Shown here piece after piece: positions 39,701-47,774 of a stretch of DNA of 64,000 nucleotides. Numbering within the stretch: the stretch's first letter is position 1; each line of letters starts with the position of its first letter. The DNA comes from Aphelocoma coerulescens (taxonomy: Eukaryota; Chordata; Aves; Passeriformes; Corvidae). A model generated the notes under the pieces. It worked only from the letters and a program-made list of their open reading frames with translations, did no database searches and had not been told where the DNA came from. The position numbers and the translations under genes were made by a program. The DNA lies in NCBI RefSeq assembly GCF_041296385.1, contig NC_091019.1, forward strand, positions 14,772,531 through 14,836,530, read 5' to 3'.

Positions 39701-42700
39701 TACACTAATCAAAAGATCTAGTGCTAAATGATTATTTCATTATATCATGCATCTCAAAGCACATACTTTAAGAGCTGCATTATACATTGCTAACAATCTG
39801 CAAGCAAAAATACTTTCTTAGAAGCAATTTGTAACAAAATTTTTGCAGCCAAAAGTAATTCTAAATACAAGCTTAACAAAGGAAGCTACCAAGTCACTCA
39901 CTCATTCCAATGTATCCTCTTCCTCCTACGACATTTGCCTTCAGAGTTGTGAAGGAACATGGAATCAGGAGTGAAGGGATTGATGTTCACATGAGGTGTT
40001 TGTCTAAAATCTTCTTCTTGCTTCTCTGACTTCCCAACATTCATGAACAGCGAGCCCCCTCGAAGTTTGACTGAGCTGGAGCCTAAACCTTGTGCTTTAG
40101 AAAGCAAACTCTGTATTTAAAAAGAAAAAAAAATACATTTATAGCCTTGATATTGTCTTAGACATAAAACAGTCAGGTCATGCCTGAAGCCATCATTACA
40201 ACATTGTCTAATAAAGTTAGCATCAGTTGTTCAAATACCTGCATTTCCATCAAAAAGAATTTCTAAGAAACTACCATGCTTTGTACTCTACACAGAAACA
40301 GTTCAAGCAAACGAGTATTAAAATTATTTTTAAAAGATAGGAAAGATGATGATGAGGTGAGAGTAATCCTTTTCTGTCTTTAATCATTTCATCACCTAAA
40401 CTTCTTTGACAAATCTTTGTCCATTAAATGGACACAGATGAAACTCGAGGATGATCCTGTACTGTATCACTCTGATTTTCAAATGCATGATGTGGATGTT
40501 AGATCAGATATGAAATGATCTTTGGTTTCTACAAATTTAGGTGACAACCTTAAGAAATTAGCAAATGCAACATTTAATACTGATGCATGGGTGCATCTTC
40601 CTGAGCCCACAAAAAATTGTTCAAGAATTGACAGCATGGCTGCACTGTCAGTTAAATATCCAAAACTGATCTTCTGGGTGGTAATTTGCCAGACCAGGCA
40701 AATTTTCCAGGCACATGATGAAACCTCTCCCAGCTACACTGGGAAGTCTGCACCTGAGTCTCCTCCGTCCTGGTGAGGATGCCAATGACTGGATCACAAG
40801 CAGGAGTATCATCTTATCCTAACAACACCCATCAAAATAAAGATTTGACAGGACTAAAGCCCAAACCACCAAAGGGAAGAATGCTCAGTACATGGGAATC
40901 TCAAGAGCAATCCTCAAATCTGCACTAGATGAAGACCTGTGCATCTCAGGACACATTTCTGTACTTGCACTGAATACCTGAACCGACTGATTCTTCTAAA
41001 GATAACCTTTCCAAGATAACCTATGTAGAATCTGGGCACCTAATTTAAGAATCCCACTGAACTGCTGTGTTAAGAACTTGTTTTAGTGTCACATTCCAAA
41101 AAACTTTTGCATCTCTGAGCATCTGCTCCTGAGAAGGTATAAAATCATCACCAATTTTACCTTTTCCAAACTTGTACCACTGATTTCTACAACTGAAACC
41201 TCACTGGAGATGGAAGCTGTAGAAAACCAATTAACAAGGTTGCCTTCCTCGCACCTTAAGTCAGTTGTTTTCCATCTATAGTCTATAGACCCCTGGGAGA
41301 TTATCCCCGGGGATTATCCCAGGATTACTTCTAAAGGGCTATACGAAAAGTAATGAAGAAAGGAAGCCAATTATCACTAGATTTAAATTCAGTATACGGG
41401 GTTTTACACAGCGTCGAGTTCAAAAGTTGAAATGCCTTCCAAAAGTCTGTTATTGACAGAGTTAAGAGCTACCCATCTATCCCTCTAAGCTTTGGAATCC
41501 ATCAGTTTAACAACATCGGCTACTCAAGCAGCCTTTTACATTTGACGCAGGAGTGCAGACACTGAACCGGCGCTGGCACACAGCACCACGACAGCACTAC
41601 TCCAACACGACAGGATCACAGAATCCATTAGGCTGGAAAAGCCCTCTGAGATCATCGAGCCTAGCCTATGACCCAACACCACGGCACTGAGTGCCAGGTC
41701 CAGTCTCTCCTTTAAACACCTCCAGGGACGGTGACTCCACCACCTCCCTGGGCACTCCCTTCCGATATCTAATCACGCTTCCTATGAAGAAATTCCTCTA
41801 AGGACATGCCAGTTCATCGAGAGACGCGCAGGAGCAACCTCCAAGTCGAGCTTTAACTTTCTGGCTACACCCCTACCAACGCCCACTCGACACTCAAGCA
41901 CTTACTTTAGGAGCTTTAATACTCTACGCTCGCACTTTTCAAATGTATTTTCCACAAAACACTGCAGAACCCAGAAAGCTTTTTTATTTATATACGATTA
42001 ATATATAAGCAAGCGGCTTGCCCCGTGCCCGCGTCCCGTCAGGAGGCGGCGGCGCCGCCCGGCCCCACCCCACCCCGCCCCGCCCGGCCCGGCCGGAGCC
42101 CCCGGCGCGGTCCCGAGCGGCGCCCCCGCCGTTACATAACGGACCGGCCGGGCCCGACCCCGCCCCGGGCTCACCTTGGGCGTGTGCGGCGTGTCGAACA
42201 GCCGCAGCTTGCGCAGGGTCTTGTGCGGCGGCGTGCCCGGGTAGTCGGGCAGCGGCGAGCCGGGCTCCTCGCCCCGCGCCCCAAGATACCCGCCGGCCGC
42301 CGAGTGCGGCGGGGAGCGCTCGCAGCAGCGCCGGCTCTTGTGCGGGGCCAGCGGCGAGGGCGAGTCGAGCAGGAAGTAGGCTCCGGGCGACTTGACCGGC
42401 GAGGAGCCGAAGCCCTCCTCCTCCCACGAGTCCCCCTCGTCCGGCAGCGGTGCCGCCGCCGGTTCCATCTCCTCCTCCTCCTCCTCCTCCTCCAGCAGGG
42501 GCGGGTCGCTCCGCGCCGGGGTGCGCGCGGCCGAGAGCGGCGAGTCCGCCTCCTGGAACGCCGAGTCCTCGCCGGTGCTGTTGGCGCTGCTGCTGCCGCA
42601 GCCTTCCTCCTCCTCCTCTTCTTCCTCCTCCTCGCAGTCGCTGTGGCCGCTCAGGAACAGCAGCTTCTGCCGGATCGGGGCCGCCGCCCGCCGGGCCGAT

Positions 42701-42744
42701 ACGCGCCGCGGCGGCGCCGCCCGCTGCAGGCTGAGGAAGCTCAT
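33563..42744 (-). CDS. WEE1: WEE1 kinase, complete coding region, 11 exons, 645 aa
   Basis: WEE1 is the nuclear dual-specificity-like kinase that phosphorylates CDK1 on Tyr15 and holds cells before mitosis. Eleven exons join in frame to 645 codons (mammalian WEE1 is 646). The N-terminal regulatory part has a Glu10 tract, the motif TGEDSAFQE (57-65), the phosphodegron/Wee-box region [12 protein letters not shown] (109-120) and [13 protein letters not shown] (178-190). The kinase domain shows the glycine loop GSGEFG (306-311), ATP-binding Lys328 in AIK, catalytic loop HMDIKPSN with Asp426, and the variant metal-binding DLG at 463-465, all at mammalian numbering. The C-terminal coiled-coil-like tail [16 protein letters not shown] and the 14-3-3 type site NRSMSLTIY close the protein. 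Its close relative WEE2 (oocyte form) is excluded by the N-terminus. Nothing is broken. The start is the ATG in GCCGCCATGA within the CpG island. Confidence 0.98.
33714..36195 (-). other. WEE1 intron 10
   Basis: About 2.5 kb GT-AG intron. It contains a 21-bp tandem duplication at 34870-34911 and A-rich runs near 35030-35065; no further exon recognised. Confidence 0.8.
34870..34911. repeat. 21-bp tandem duplication in WEE1 intron 10
   Basis: cctagaagtcttgaattctt (34870) is followed immediately by cctagaaatcttgaattctt (34891), differing at one base within the shown 20. Confidence 0.85.
36196..36341 (-). CDS. WEE1: WEE1 coding exon 10 (residues 548-595 plus split codon)
   Basis: Translates [20 protein letters not shown], the end of the kinase domain with its conserved RPSA, then [18 protein letters not shown]. 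Donor GTAAGT after AA of a Lys codon. Confidence 0.96.
36433..36603 (-). CDS. WEE1: WEE1 coding exon 9 (residues 491-547)
   Basis: 57 codons, [18 protein letters not shown] to SQELLDLLK, covering the kinase C-lobe helix region ([10 protein letters not shown]). Phase 0 at both ends, donor GTAAGA. Confidence 0.97.
36699..36784 (-). CDS. WEE1: WEE1 coding exon 8 (residues 462-490; DLG motif)
   Basis: Completes Gly462 and gives [12 protein letters not shown] then [15 protein letters not shown] replaces the usual DFG, as in other WEE1 proteins. Donor GTAACT; flanking introns of 81 and 95 bp. Confidence 0.96.
36866..36961 (-). CDS. WEE1: WEE1 coding exon 7 (residues 430-461 plus split codon)
   Basis: Begins with GT completing Ser, then [20 protein letters not shown] and [10 protein letters not shown]. 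This acidic insert between catalytic loop and DLG is typical of WEE kinases. Donor GTGAGA. Confidence 0.96.
37353..37499 (-). CDS. WEE1: WEE1 coding exon 6 (residues 381-429 plus split codon; catalytic loop)
   Basis: Translates [17 protein letters not shown] through [18 protein letters not shown] to LVHMDIKP with catalytic Asp426. Donor GTAAGT inside the Ser codon of KPSN. Confidence 0.96.
37500..38095 (-). other. WEE1 intron 5
   Basis: About 600 bp, with a short CT-rich microsatellite near 37730-37747; nothing else seen. Confidence 0.8.
38096..38217 (-). CDS. WEE1: WEE1 coding exon 5 (residues 340-380 plus split codon)
   Basis: Encodes [20 protein letters not shown] and the hinge region [15 protein letters not shown]. 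Acceptor AACAG. The donor GTAGGT overlaps an alternative GTAAAG four bases on, but only the first keeps the GGSLAD junction in frame. Confidence 0.96.
38218..39080 (-). other. WEE1 intron 4
   Basis: About 860 bp, no recognisable feature beyond the splice sites. Confidence 0.8.
39081..39253 (-). CDS. WEE1: WEE1 coding exon 4 (residues 283-339 plus split codon; glycine loop and ATP-binding Lys)
   Basis: Begins [13 protein letters not shown] and includes [10 protein letters not shown] (glycine-rich loop, 305-314) and [10 protein letters not shown] with the ATP-anchoring Lys328. It ends SVD plus GA, donor GTGAGT. Intron 3 on its 5' side is only 83 bp. Confidence 0.97.
39337..39403 (-). CDS. WEE1: WEE1 coding exon 3 (67 nt, completes residues 260-282)
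   Basis: A short acidic exon, [17 protein letters not shown] followed by TMRPAK. The acceptor TTTCAG is good but the donor is AAA|GTACTT, a weak match to GTRAGT. Position and phase are forced by the flanking exons. Confidence 0.93.
39902..40110 (-). CDS. WEE1: WEE1 coding exon 2 (residues 191-259 plus split codon)
   Basis: Begins [18 protein letters not shown] and continues through [16 protein letters not shown] to the basic run RRRKRIHWN. Acceptor AATACAG; donor GTGAGT after GA, splitting an Asp codon. The basic run may act in nuclear localisation (inference). Confidence 0.96.
41292..41331. repeat. Imperfect inverted repeat around a CCCCGGGG palindrome
   Basis: CCTGGGA and TCCCAGG arms flank two copies of gattatccc-like sequence centred on CCCCGGGG, so the element is both a short direct repeat (gattatccc) and an inverted repeat. 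Confidence 0.7.
41611..41803 (-). mobile_element. CR1-type LINE, short 3' fragment in WEE1 intron 1
   Basis: Starts GGATCACAGAATCCATTAGG, the complement of a CR1 3' end, and continues through acctccagggacggtgactc to gaagaaattcctctaagg. About 190 bp, minus-strand sense, strongly 5'-truncated. Confidence 0.9.
42175..42744 (-). CDS. WEE1: WEE1 coding exon 1 (residues 1-190)
   Basis: Starts [14 protein letters not shown], ends FDTPHTPK, donor GTGAGC, phase 0. It is disordered, acidic and proline-rich, with Glu10 at residues 38-47 and a second tract of eight Glu (85-92). Very high GC matches the CpG island. The Wee-box has one serine fewer (GFGSSPVK) than the mammalian GFGSSSPVK. Confidence 0.96.
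42469..42492 (-). repeat. GAG trinucleotide tract coding second Glu run of WEE1
   Basis: A nearly pure CTC repeat on the plus strand encodes eight consecutive Glu (residues 85-92), followed by Met-Glu-Pro. Confidence 0.85.
42605..42635 (-). repeat. GAG/GAA trinucleotide tract coding Glu10 of WEE1
   Basis: A CTC/TTC run on the plus strand encodes ten consecutive Glu (residues 38-47), using mixed GAG and GAA codons. Confidence 0.85.
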
Positions 42745-42760
42745 GGCGGCCGCTCCGCCC

Positions 42761-42788
42761 GTGCCGCTCCGGCCGTGCCGCTCCGGCC
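42761..42788. repeat. Perfect 14-bp tandem repeat just upstream of WEE1 ATG
   Basis: gtgccgctccggcc occurs twice head-to-tail, 17-44 bp upstream of the start codon, probably within the 5' UTR. Confidence 0.9.
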
Positions 42789-42904
42789 GCTCCCGCTGCG
42801 CTGCCCGCGCTCCGCCCGCGTGCGCCGCCGGTTCTGCTCGCGCCGCCCGGGAACGGCCCCGCCGCGCGCCGTTCGGACTCCGCGGCTTTCCCGCGACCGT
42901 TGGT

Positions 42905-42910
42905 CACGTG
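42905..42910. promoter_or_regulatory. CACGTG E-box in WEE1 promoter
   Basis: Perfect palindromic E-box 161-166 bp upstream of the start codon. Mouse Wee1 is a known clock-controlled gene driven by CLOCK-BMAL1 through promoter E-boxes; a role for this bird site is inference. Confidence 0.65.
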
Positions 42911-42923
42911 CCGCGCACGCCGG

Positions 42924-42928
42924 CCAAT
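42924..42928 (+). promoter_or_regulatory. CCAAT box
   Basis: GGCCAATCG, a good NF-Y core, about 180 bp upstream of the WEE1 ATG and 14 bp from the E-box. Confidence 0.55.
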
Positions 42929-42945
42929 CGCGCCCGCCCACCGGG

Positions 42946-42951
42946 TTTGAA
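42946..42951 (+). promoter_or_regulatory. CHR-like element TTTGAA
   Basis: TTTGAA lies 17 bp from the CCAAT box; CHR elements paired with CCAAT boxes mark cell-cycle genes bound by DREAM/MuvB complexes. Six bases is a weak match by itself. Confidence 0.4.
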
Positions 42952-42988
42952 AACACGGCGCGCGGGGCGGGGCCGCGTCACGGGCCGC

Positions 42989-42996
42989 TTTGGCGC
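42989..42996 (+). promoter_or_regulatory. E2F-type site TTTGGCGC
   Basis: Exact match to the TTTSSCGC E2F consensus in the WEE1 promoter, about 245 bp upstream of the ATG. Confidence 0.55.
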
Positions 42997-43074
42997 GAGC
43001 GGGGGGGCGGGGCCGGGGCGGGGCCCCGCCCTGAGGCGGCCGCGCGGACGTGTCCGCCCGTGAGGCGCGCGCCC

Positions 43075-43085
43075 GCCGCCATTTT
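43075..43085 (-). promoter_or_regulatory. YY1-type site
   Basis: The minus strand reads AAAATGGCGGC, the extended YY1 core often found at or just after transcription starts of CpG-island genes and in the same orientation as transcription. It may mark an upstream WEE1 start site. Confidence 0.5.
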
Positions 43086-43145
43086 AGCCCGAGGCGGCCC
43101 CGCGCGGGCAGCGGGAACCGCCCGGAGACGGCGCTCGGGGAGCGG

Positions 43146-43181
43146 AGCGGGGAGAGCGCCCGGGCAGCGGGGAGAGCGCCC
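43146..43181. repeat. 16-bp direct repeat in WEE1 CpG island
   Basis: agcggggagagcgccc appears at 43146-43161 and again at 43166-43181, separated by gggc. Confidence 0.9.
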
Positions 43182-43318
43182 TGCCCGGCCCGGGGAATTC
43201 CGGGAACGCCGCCCTGGGAGCTCCGGGACATCGCGCCGCCCTGCGAGGGTGCCGCTCCCCGCTCCCCTGCAACGTGGTCTTGCTCCCGTTGGGTTGCTAG
43301 AACTGAGCGCGCAAAAAT

Positions 43319-43360
43319 CTCAATAATAATAATACAGTATTTAATACATAATAATAATAC
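43319..43360. repeat. ATA/AAT-rich microsatellite
   Basis: Interrupted (AAT)n: tcaataataataatacag, then a short break and cataataataatac, at the outer edge of the WEE1 CpG island. Confidence 0.75.
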
Positions 43361-44291
43361 AATAGCAGTACTTTCTGCACCAGTTTAAGATGCCTTTTTT
43401 CCTTTTTTAAGCGCAACCAAACAGATTAGTGTATTTCCAATAGCTTGATGCACCTGGTTTCAAGGGCAGCGGAGCGCAGGAGCCTCAGCGCAGCCCGTGC
43501 TGTTCACTCCTATAAGACACTTCCAAAGGGACTCAGTCCCGGCACACCAAAGGCGATGGATGATGGATGCTGTTTTATCAGACGCGTCTCCCTACAGGTG
43601 CCACCACTTCGCCTCTTGGCTTCGTTTTTCGTCTGGTAACACCCAACAAATAAACCTGTCCCTCCCTCTTTGGAACCAAATCGCCTTAAAACGAACCCCT
43701 TGGGTAACAGAGCACATGAAGAAATATGGGTTTTTTCCTGACACCGGAGCCCCAAAGAACCCAAAGCAAGCCAGCTTCCCCAGGCTCTCCAGGCACGCAC
43801 ACCATTCATTCCCTGGACATGGAGGCAGTGCCAGGATCCACCTCTCAAAGCTGAGCGCACTGGGATGCTCGGACGCTCAGCACAGCCCCTCTCCGGCCTG
43901 TCCCCAAAGCTCCCCGTCCTTGCCCGGCAGACAAATCCTCATGAGCTACCCATGGCACGCTCCTATGAGAGCAGAACCTCAGCCTCCACAGGGATGTCAG
44001 TGTCCCATACTCCACTTCTGCTAGCCATTCCTTCTTTTTTAACCTCTTCCATCTGAAATACCCCTTTCTTTGCAGGGAGCTGTCCTGTTTTCAGAACAAG
44101 CAGTGAAAAGCCACATGAACACAAGTTTTGAGATTAGCATTTTGGAGAAAGCTGAAAACAGGTTTCAGAAAACTGAAAGTAGCCAACATAACTTATGAAA
44201 ATGGGACAGACATAGGGCTACATCAAGCCAAGTGTAAAGACCCTTGGTGTGCAATAATTTAGGATCACAATAATATCCCATTAAAAATATC

Positions 44292-44308
44292 TTTTTTTTT
44301 TTTTTTTT
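44292..44308. repeat. T17 homopolymer
   Basis: Seventeen T in the WEE1-ZNF143 intergenic region; no SINE or processed pseudogene body recognised beside it. Confidence 0.85.
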
Positions 44309-47300
44309 GAGATGCACTGTATAGCAAGTACTAACTGAAGCATTCAAGTTTTAGAACAGATGATGTAAGAGAAAGCTATTTAAAAATACAGTCTCCACCT
44401 CTTTCTCAGTTCAGAGTCCACAGAGGGAGACACGAAGCAATTCTTATAAAGTGACTCAAAACTTCCCAGCCACTATCTGTGGCTTGTTTCAGTCATATAT
44501 GAAGTTTCCTTTCCTTCAGAAAAGTTTAAAGACTCTAAACTTTGAATAAATCCCTCCCCCTGTAATGTCAAAGCTGCAGTTTCCTGCCCAAACTCAACCT
44601 AATACAAGTGATGCTTTCTGGAGTCTACAAACCCAGGTATTTGGTGACAGCAAGTGGCAAACTGAAGTTCAGAAGCCCTGTTTTAATTGAGTTTAACCAA
44701 TGAAATACTAATCACTGGAACAGTTTACTGGGACAAAATCAAGTGGAACAATTCAGAGTTTGTACAGAGAAGAAAGCATTTCTGAAGAGAAGACAGGAGA
44801 GGAAAGGAAAAAAGGAAGAGAGAAATAAGGAAACAACAGTAACACAATGATTTTAAAAGAAAATTTATTTCCAATCTGAAAGCAATTAAGAAAGGGAAGT
44901 ACTGAATAAATATGTAGCTAACAAAATACACAGCTGCTATGTAAGGATTCACAGGCTCTATGTACGTGCTGCTCTGAACTTGCATCAGTTGTGCTTTTGC
45001 TGCAGGTCTGACAGGACCATGAACAGTTGTGTTGAAGAGATGATTTTTGCCCAGACTGAGTGTGGGACTCTGCTTCCCTGTGCTCTGTGACACCTGTAAG
45101 TAGCATGAGGAGCCCCAGGAGCAGCCTGGCTAAAGAGCCCGGCAGAGCCAATTCCCTCGCAGAGAGCACTTAAACAATGGACATCACCACAGGAGGAAGA
45201 AGTTGGTGAGGAGGAGCTCTGCAGGTTGTGTCACACTCTCCGAGCCAAATCATCCCAAATTCTCTGAAGCTGATTAAATTGCACCTTTGAGCCGCTACAG
45301 ATCTTGCAGACTTAAGCCTTGATTCTTCAAATAGATGTAACAGCACACAAACTGATGTCTAGGCAGTGTCTGACTGATACTCCTACCAATTTGGGTGGTT
45401 TAAGAGTTTTCAGGATATATTTGCAAAATTGGTTTTTCTTTTTATAATACTTGTTTTTATGGTGCACTAAAGATTTTGCTACCAGAAATACTTATCTGGG
45501 GCAGCACATACTCACAGGCAAACAGCTGCTTTTAACTAGGAGTTTTCAAGCTCAATGAAACCATTGTTTCCAACTTTTGTGGGTAGCAGGGGAAGTCAAA
45601 TAATGATGAATGGGGAAGAAATAGAACAATGGCCAATTTGTCTGGCTGTCAGAACTGCCAGAGAAGTGGCATTACCATCTCGTCAGGATTCCTGCACTTG
45701 CAAGCTCATCTGGAATCCTCCAAAACCACTTCCATCAAATTGGAAGAGTTCTGCCAAAATCTGTCTGAAACCCATTCTACATCAGCCAGCATAATTCACC
45801 TTATTATGAGAGTTCACCTTATCCTGAGAGGTGTAAAAGGAGTGAAAAAGCAGAAGAGGAAGAAGGCCAAGTTGCTTTTATGAAAAACAGAAACGCTACA
45901 GCCACCTGTGCCAAGGCTGTTGGTGGAGAACTGAGAGCAGAGATAGATCTTTGCTGTTTTCCCAGCTTTTATCTTGGTTTTCAGCAGGTACCCAGGGACC
46001 AGTGTGCTTATCACCAGTGCCAGTGATGGCATTCCAGTGTTAACACAAAACTTGGCATATACAGGGACAACGGGTCTCAGTGGGTGTGTGCCAACTGGGA
46101 GACATTGTCTCTGGGCCACTGACAGCCTAAAGGTGAGCAGTTTAAAGATTATTTTATCTGGGGTTGTGCTGCTAACAGCTGCTGTTAGCTGGCAACCTCT
46201 TTCTCTTCAATTACAAGGCCCAGAGTTAAACAAGTTTCCCATCAAAAATGGACTTTGTATATCCAAAGACATGCCAATAGCTGATGCTGTCAGTCCTTGT
46301 TCTCTTTTTAGTCTATAGTCTACAGGGAGGGAGAACATTTCTCAGGGGAGAACACGGTAGAGAATAGAAAGGGGAATTTGACAGCACCACAGTTTCTACA
46401 AAGTAAAGAACAGCTTCTGGATCCAAAATCTAGGAAATTCAGGGAAGATCTGAAGGTACTCAGAAGTTAAAATGCACAAAGTACATTTAACAAGCACAGG
46501 TTGTGCCAAGCAGTCACATACAATTCAGTCATTCTCTATGACTATGAGAGCACACACTTTGGACAGTTTTTAGTGACTCCCTTTTTGCTTGTAAGTCTGC
46601 CTCCTAACACTTGAAATCTGCTTAACAAGAAAATGGCAAAACAATTTGTTCCTGAGAGTTGTATTCAGGTAAGAAATTTCCTCCAAAACATCTGAAAAGT
46701 GGAAGAGACAGAATGATTGCCATGACTGAAACAGGTACAATTAGAATGTCCCACTCCTCTGTTGAGGCCAAGTTATAATGATCAAAATAGAAAGACTTTG
46801 TACCAGCAATTAAAAACCTCAAAATGTCTAATGCAGAGAAACAAAGTAGTCACTGCATTACTAATTTACCTGTATCACTAACCTGTTTTCCTTTTTCTCC
46901 TTCAGAGAACATGCAAAACCATATAAAAGAGATACTCCGCCTTTTTTCAAATCTACTGCTCTTATTTTAATAATCTCTTAAGTGCATCATTTAAGGGAAG
47001 ACATTTTACAAACATTTTTAGGTGTGCAGATAAAAAGATTTTTTAAAAAATCTGTCTCTTCTTGAATGTATCTGTTTAAAAACAGAAAACAGCTAATCCT
47101 GTCTGTCCCACAAACCATTGTCGCACTTTCTGATTTTTCAGTCATTACAACCTATGTTCCAAGCTGAATTAGCCCTACACCAGAGAAAAAAAGCCCACTG
47201 GAGATGTAGCTTTGGACCATTGTTACATCTGCAGGAGCTTTTTACATCCATGTGGGTAGTTTCTGTTATGCCAGCAGACCTGCCAGATGTTGGGAAGTCA

Positions 47301-47712
47301 GCCTCTCTTCCTTGTCTTGTCTCACTAAGATGCCTGTTCAGGAACCTCTCAGCAAATTCTAAAGAACCAAGCAGTAACATGATGGAGAGTCTAAAAATCT
47401 CTTGAAAAATAAGTAAAAAGCAGCAGCCAATCAACCTAAAGGCTGATGACAGATTTAAACAAAAGACAGGGTTTTGACAACAACATAAGATACTTTTTTG
47501 TTATAGGAAAAGTTCCACACCATTACTTGTGCCCTGAAAGTGTAAATAGTTTGTCATTCCTTTGAGCAAAATGCTGCAGATAATTAAACAGAACAGTAAT
47601 AACCCAAAGAAAATCTCTTATTGTTTCAGAACCTGAGATGGATTGGATTTAAGGGGGTCACATTTCCAGCAGAGATAAATACACAGACTGTGTAGGACCA
47701 AGTGCTCACTTG

Positions 47713-47774
47713 TTGATATAGCCTTCTATGTTTATTGGGATAATTGATATAAGCTTGTATGTTGATTGGGATAA
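47713..47774. repeat. Two tandem 31-bp units
   Basis: Both units start ttgatata and end ttgggataa; they differ at a few bases (gccttctatgttta versus agcttgtatgttga). Confidence 0.85.

Larger units (their letters stand above)
40111..42174 (-). other. WEE1 intron 1
   Basis: About 2.1 kb from GTGAGC to AATACAG. It contains a CR1 fragment (41611-41803) and an interrupted inverted repeat at 41292-41331; the right end is part of the CpG island. Confidence 0.8.
42010..43290. promoter_or_regulatory. CpG island and WEE1 promoter region
   Basis: A dense CpG block covers WEE1 exon 1 and roughly 550 bp upstream of the ATG (minus-strand upstream is to the right). It contains an E-box, a CCAAT box, a TTTGAA element, an E2F-type site, GC boxes near 43000-43025 and a YY1-type site. 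No TATA box is apparent. The transcription start is inferred to fall between about 42760 and 43090; edges are judged by eye. Confidence 0.85.

Noticed and set aside
42025..43326. 433-codon open frame on the plus strand opposite WEE1 exon 1 (and a 415-codon minus frame there)
   Set aside because: Both are artefacts of the GC-rich CpG island, where stop codons are rare. They are dominated by Arg/Pro/Ala with no domain, and the real WEE1 exon 1 occupies another frame.
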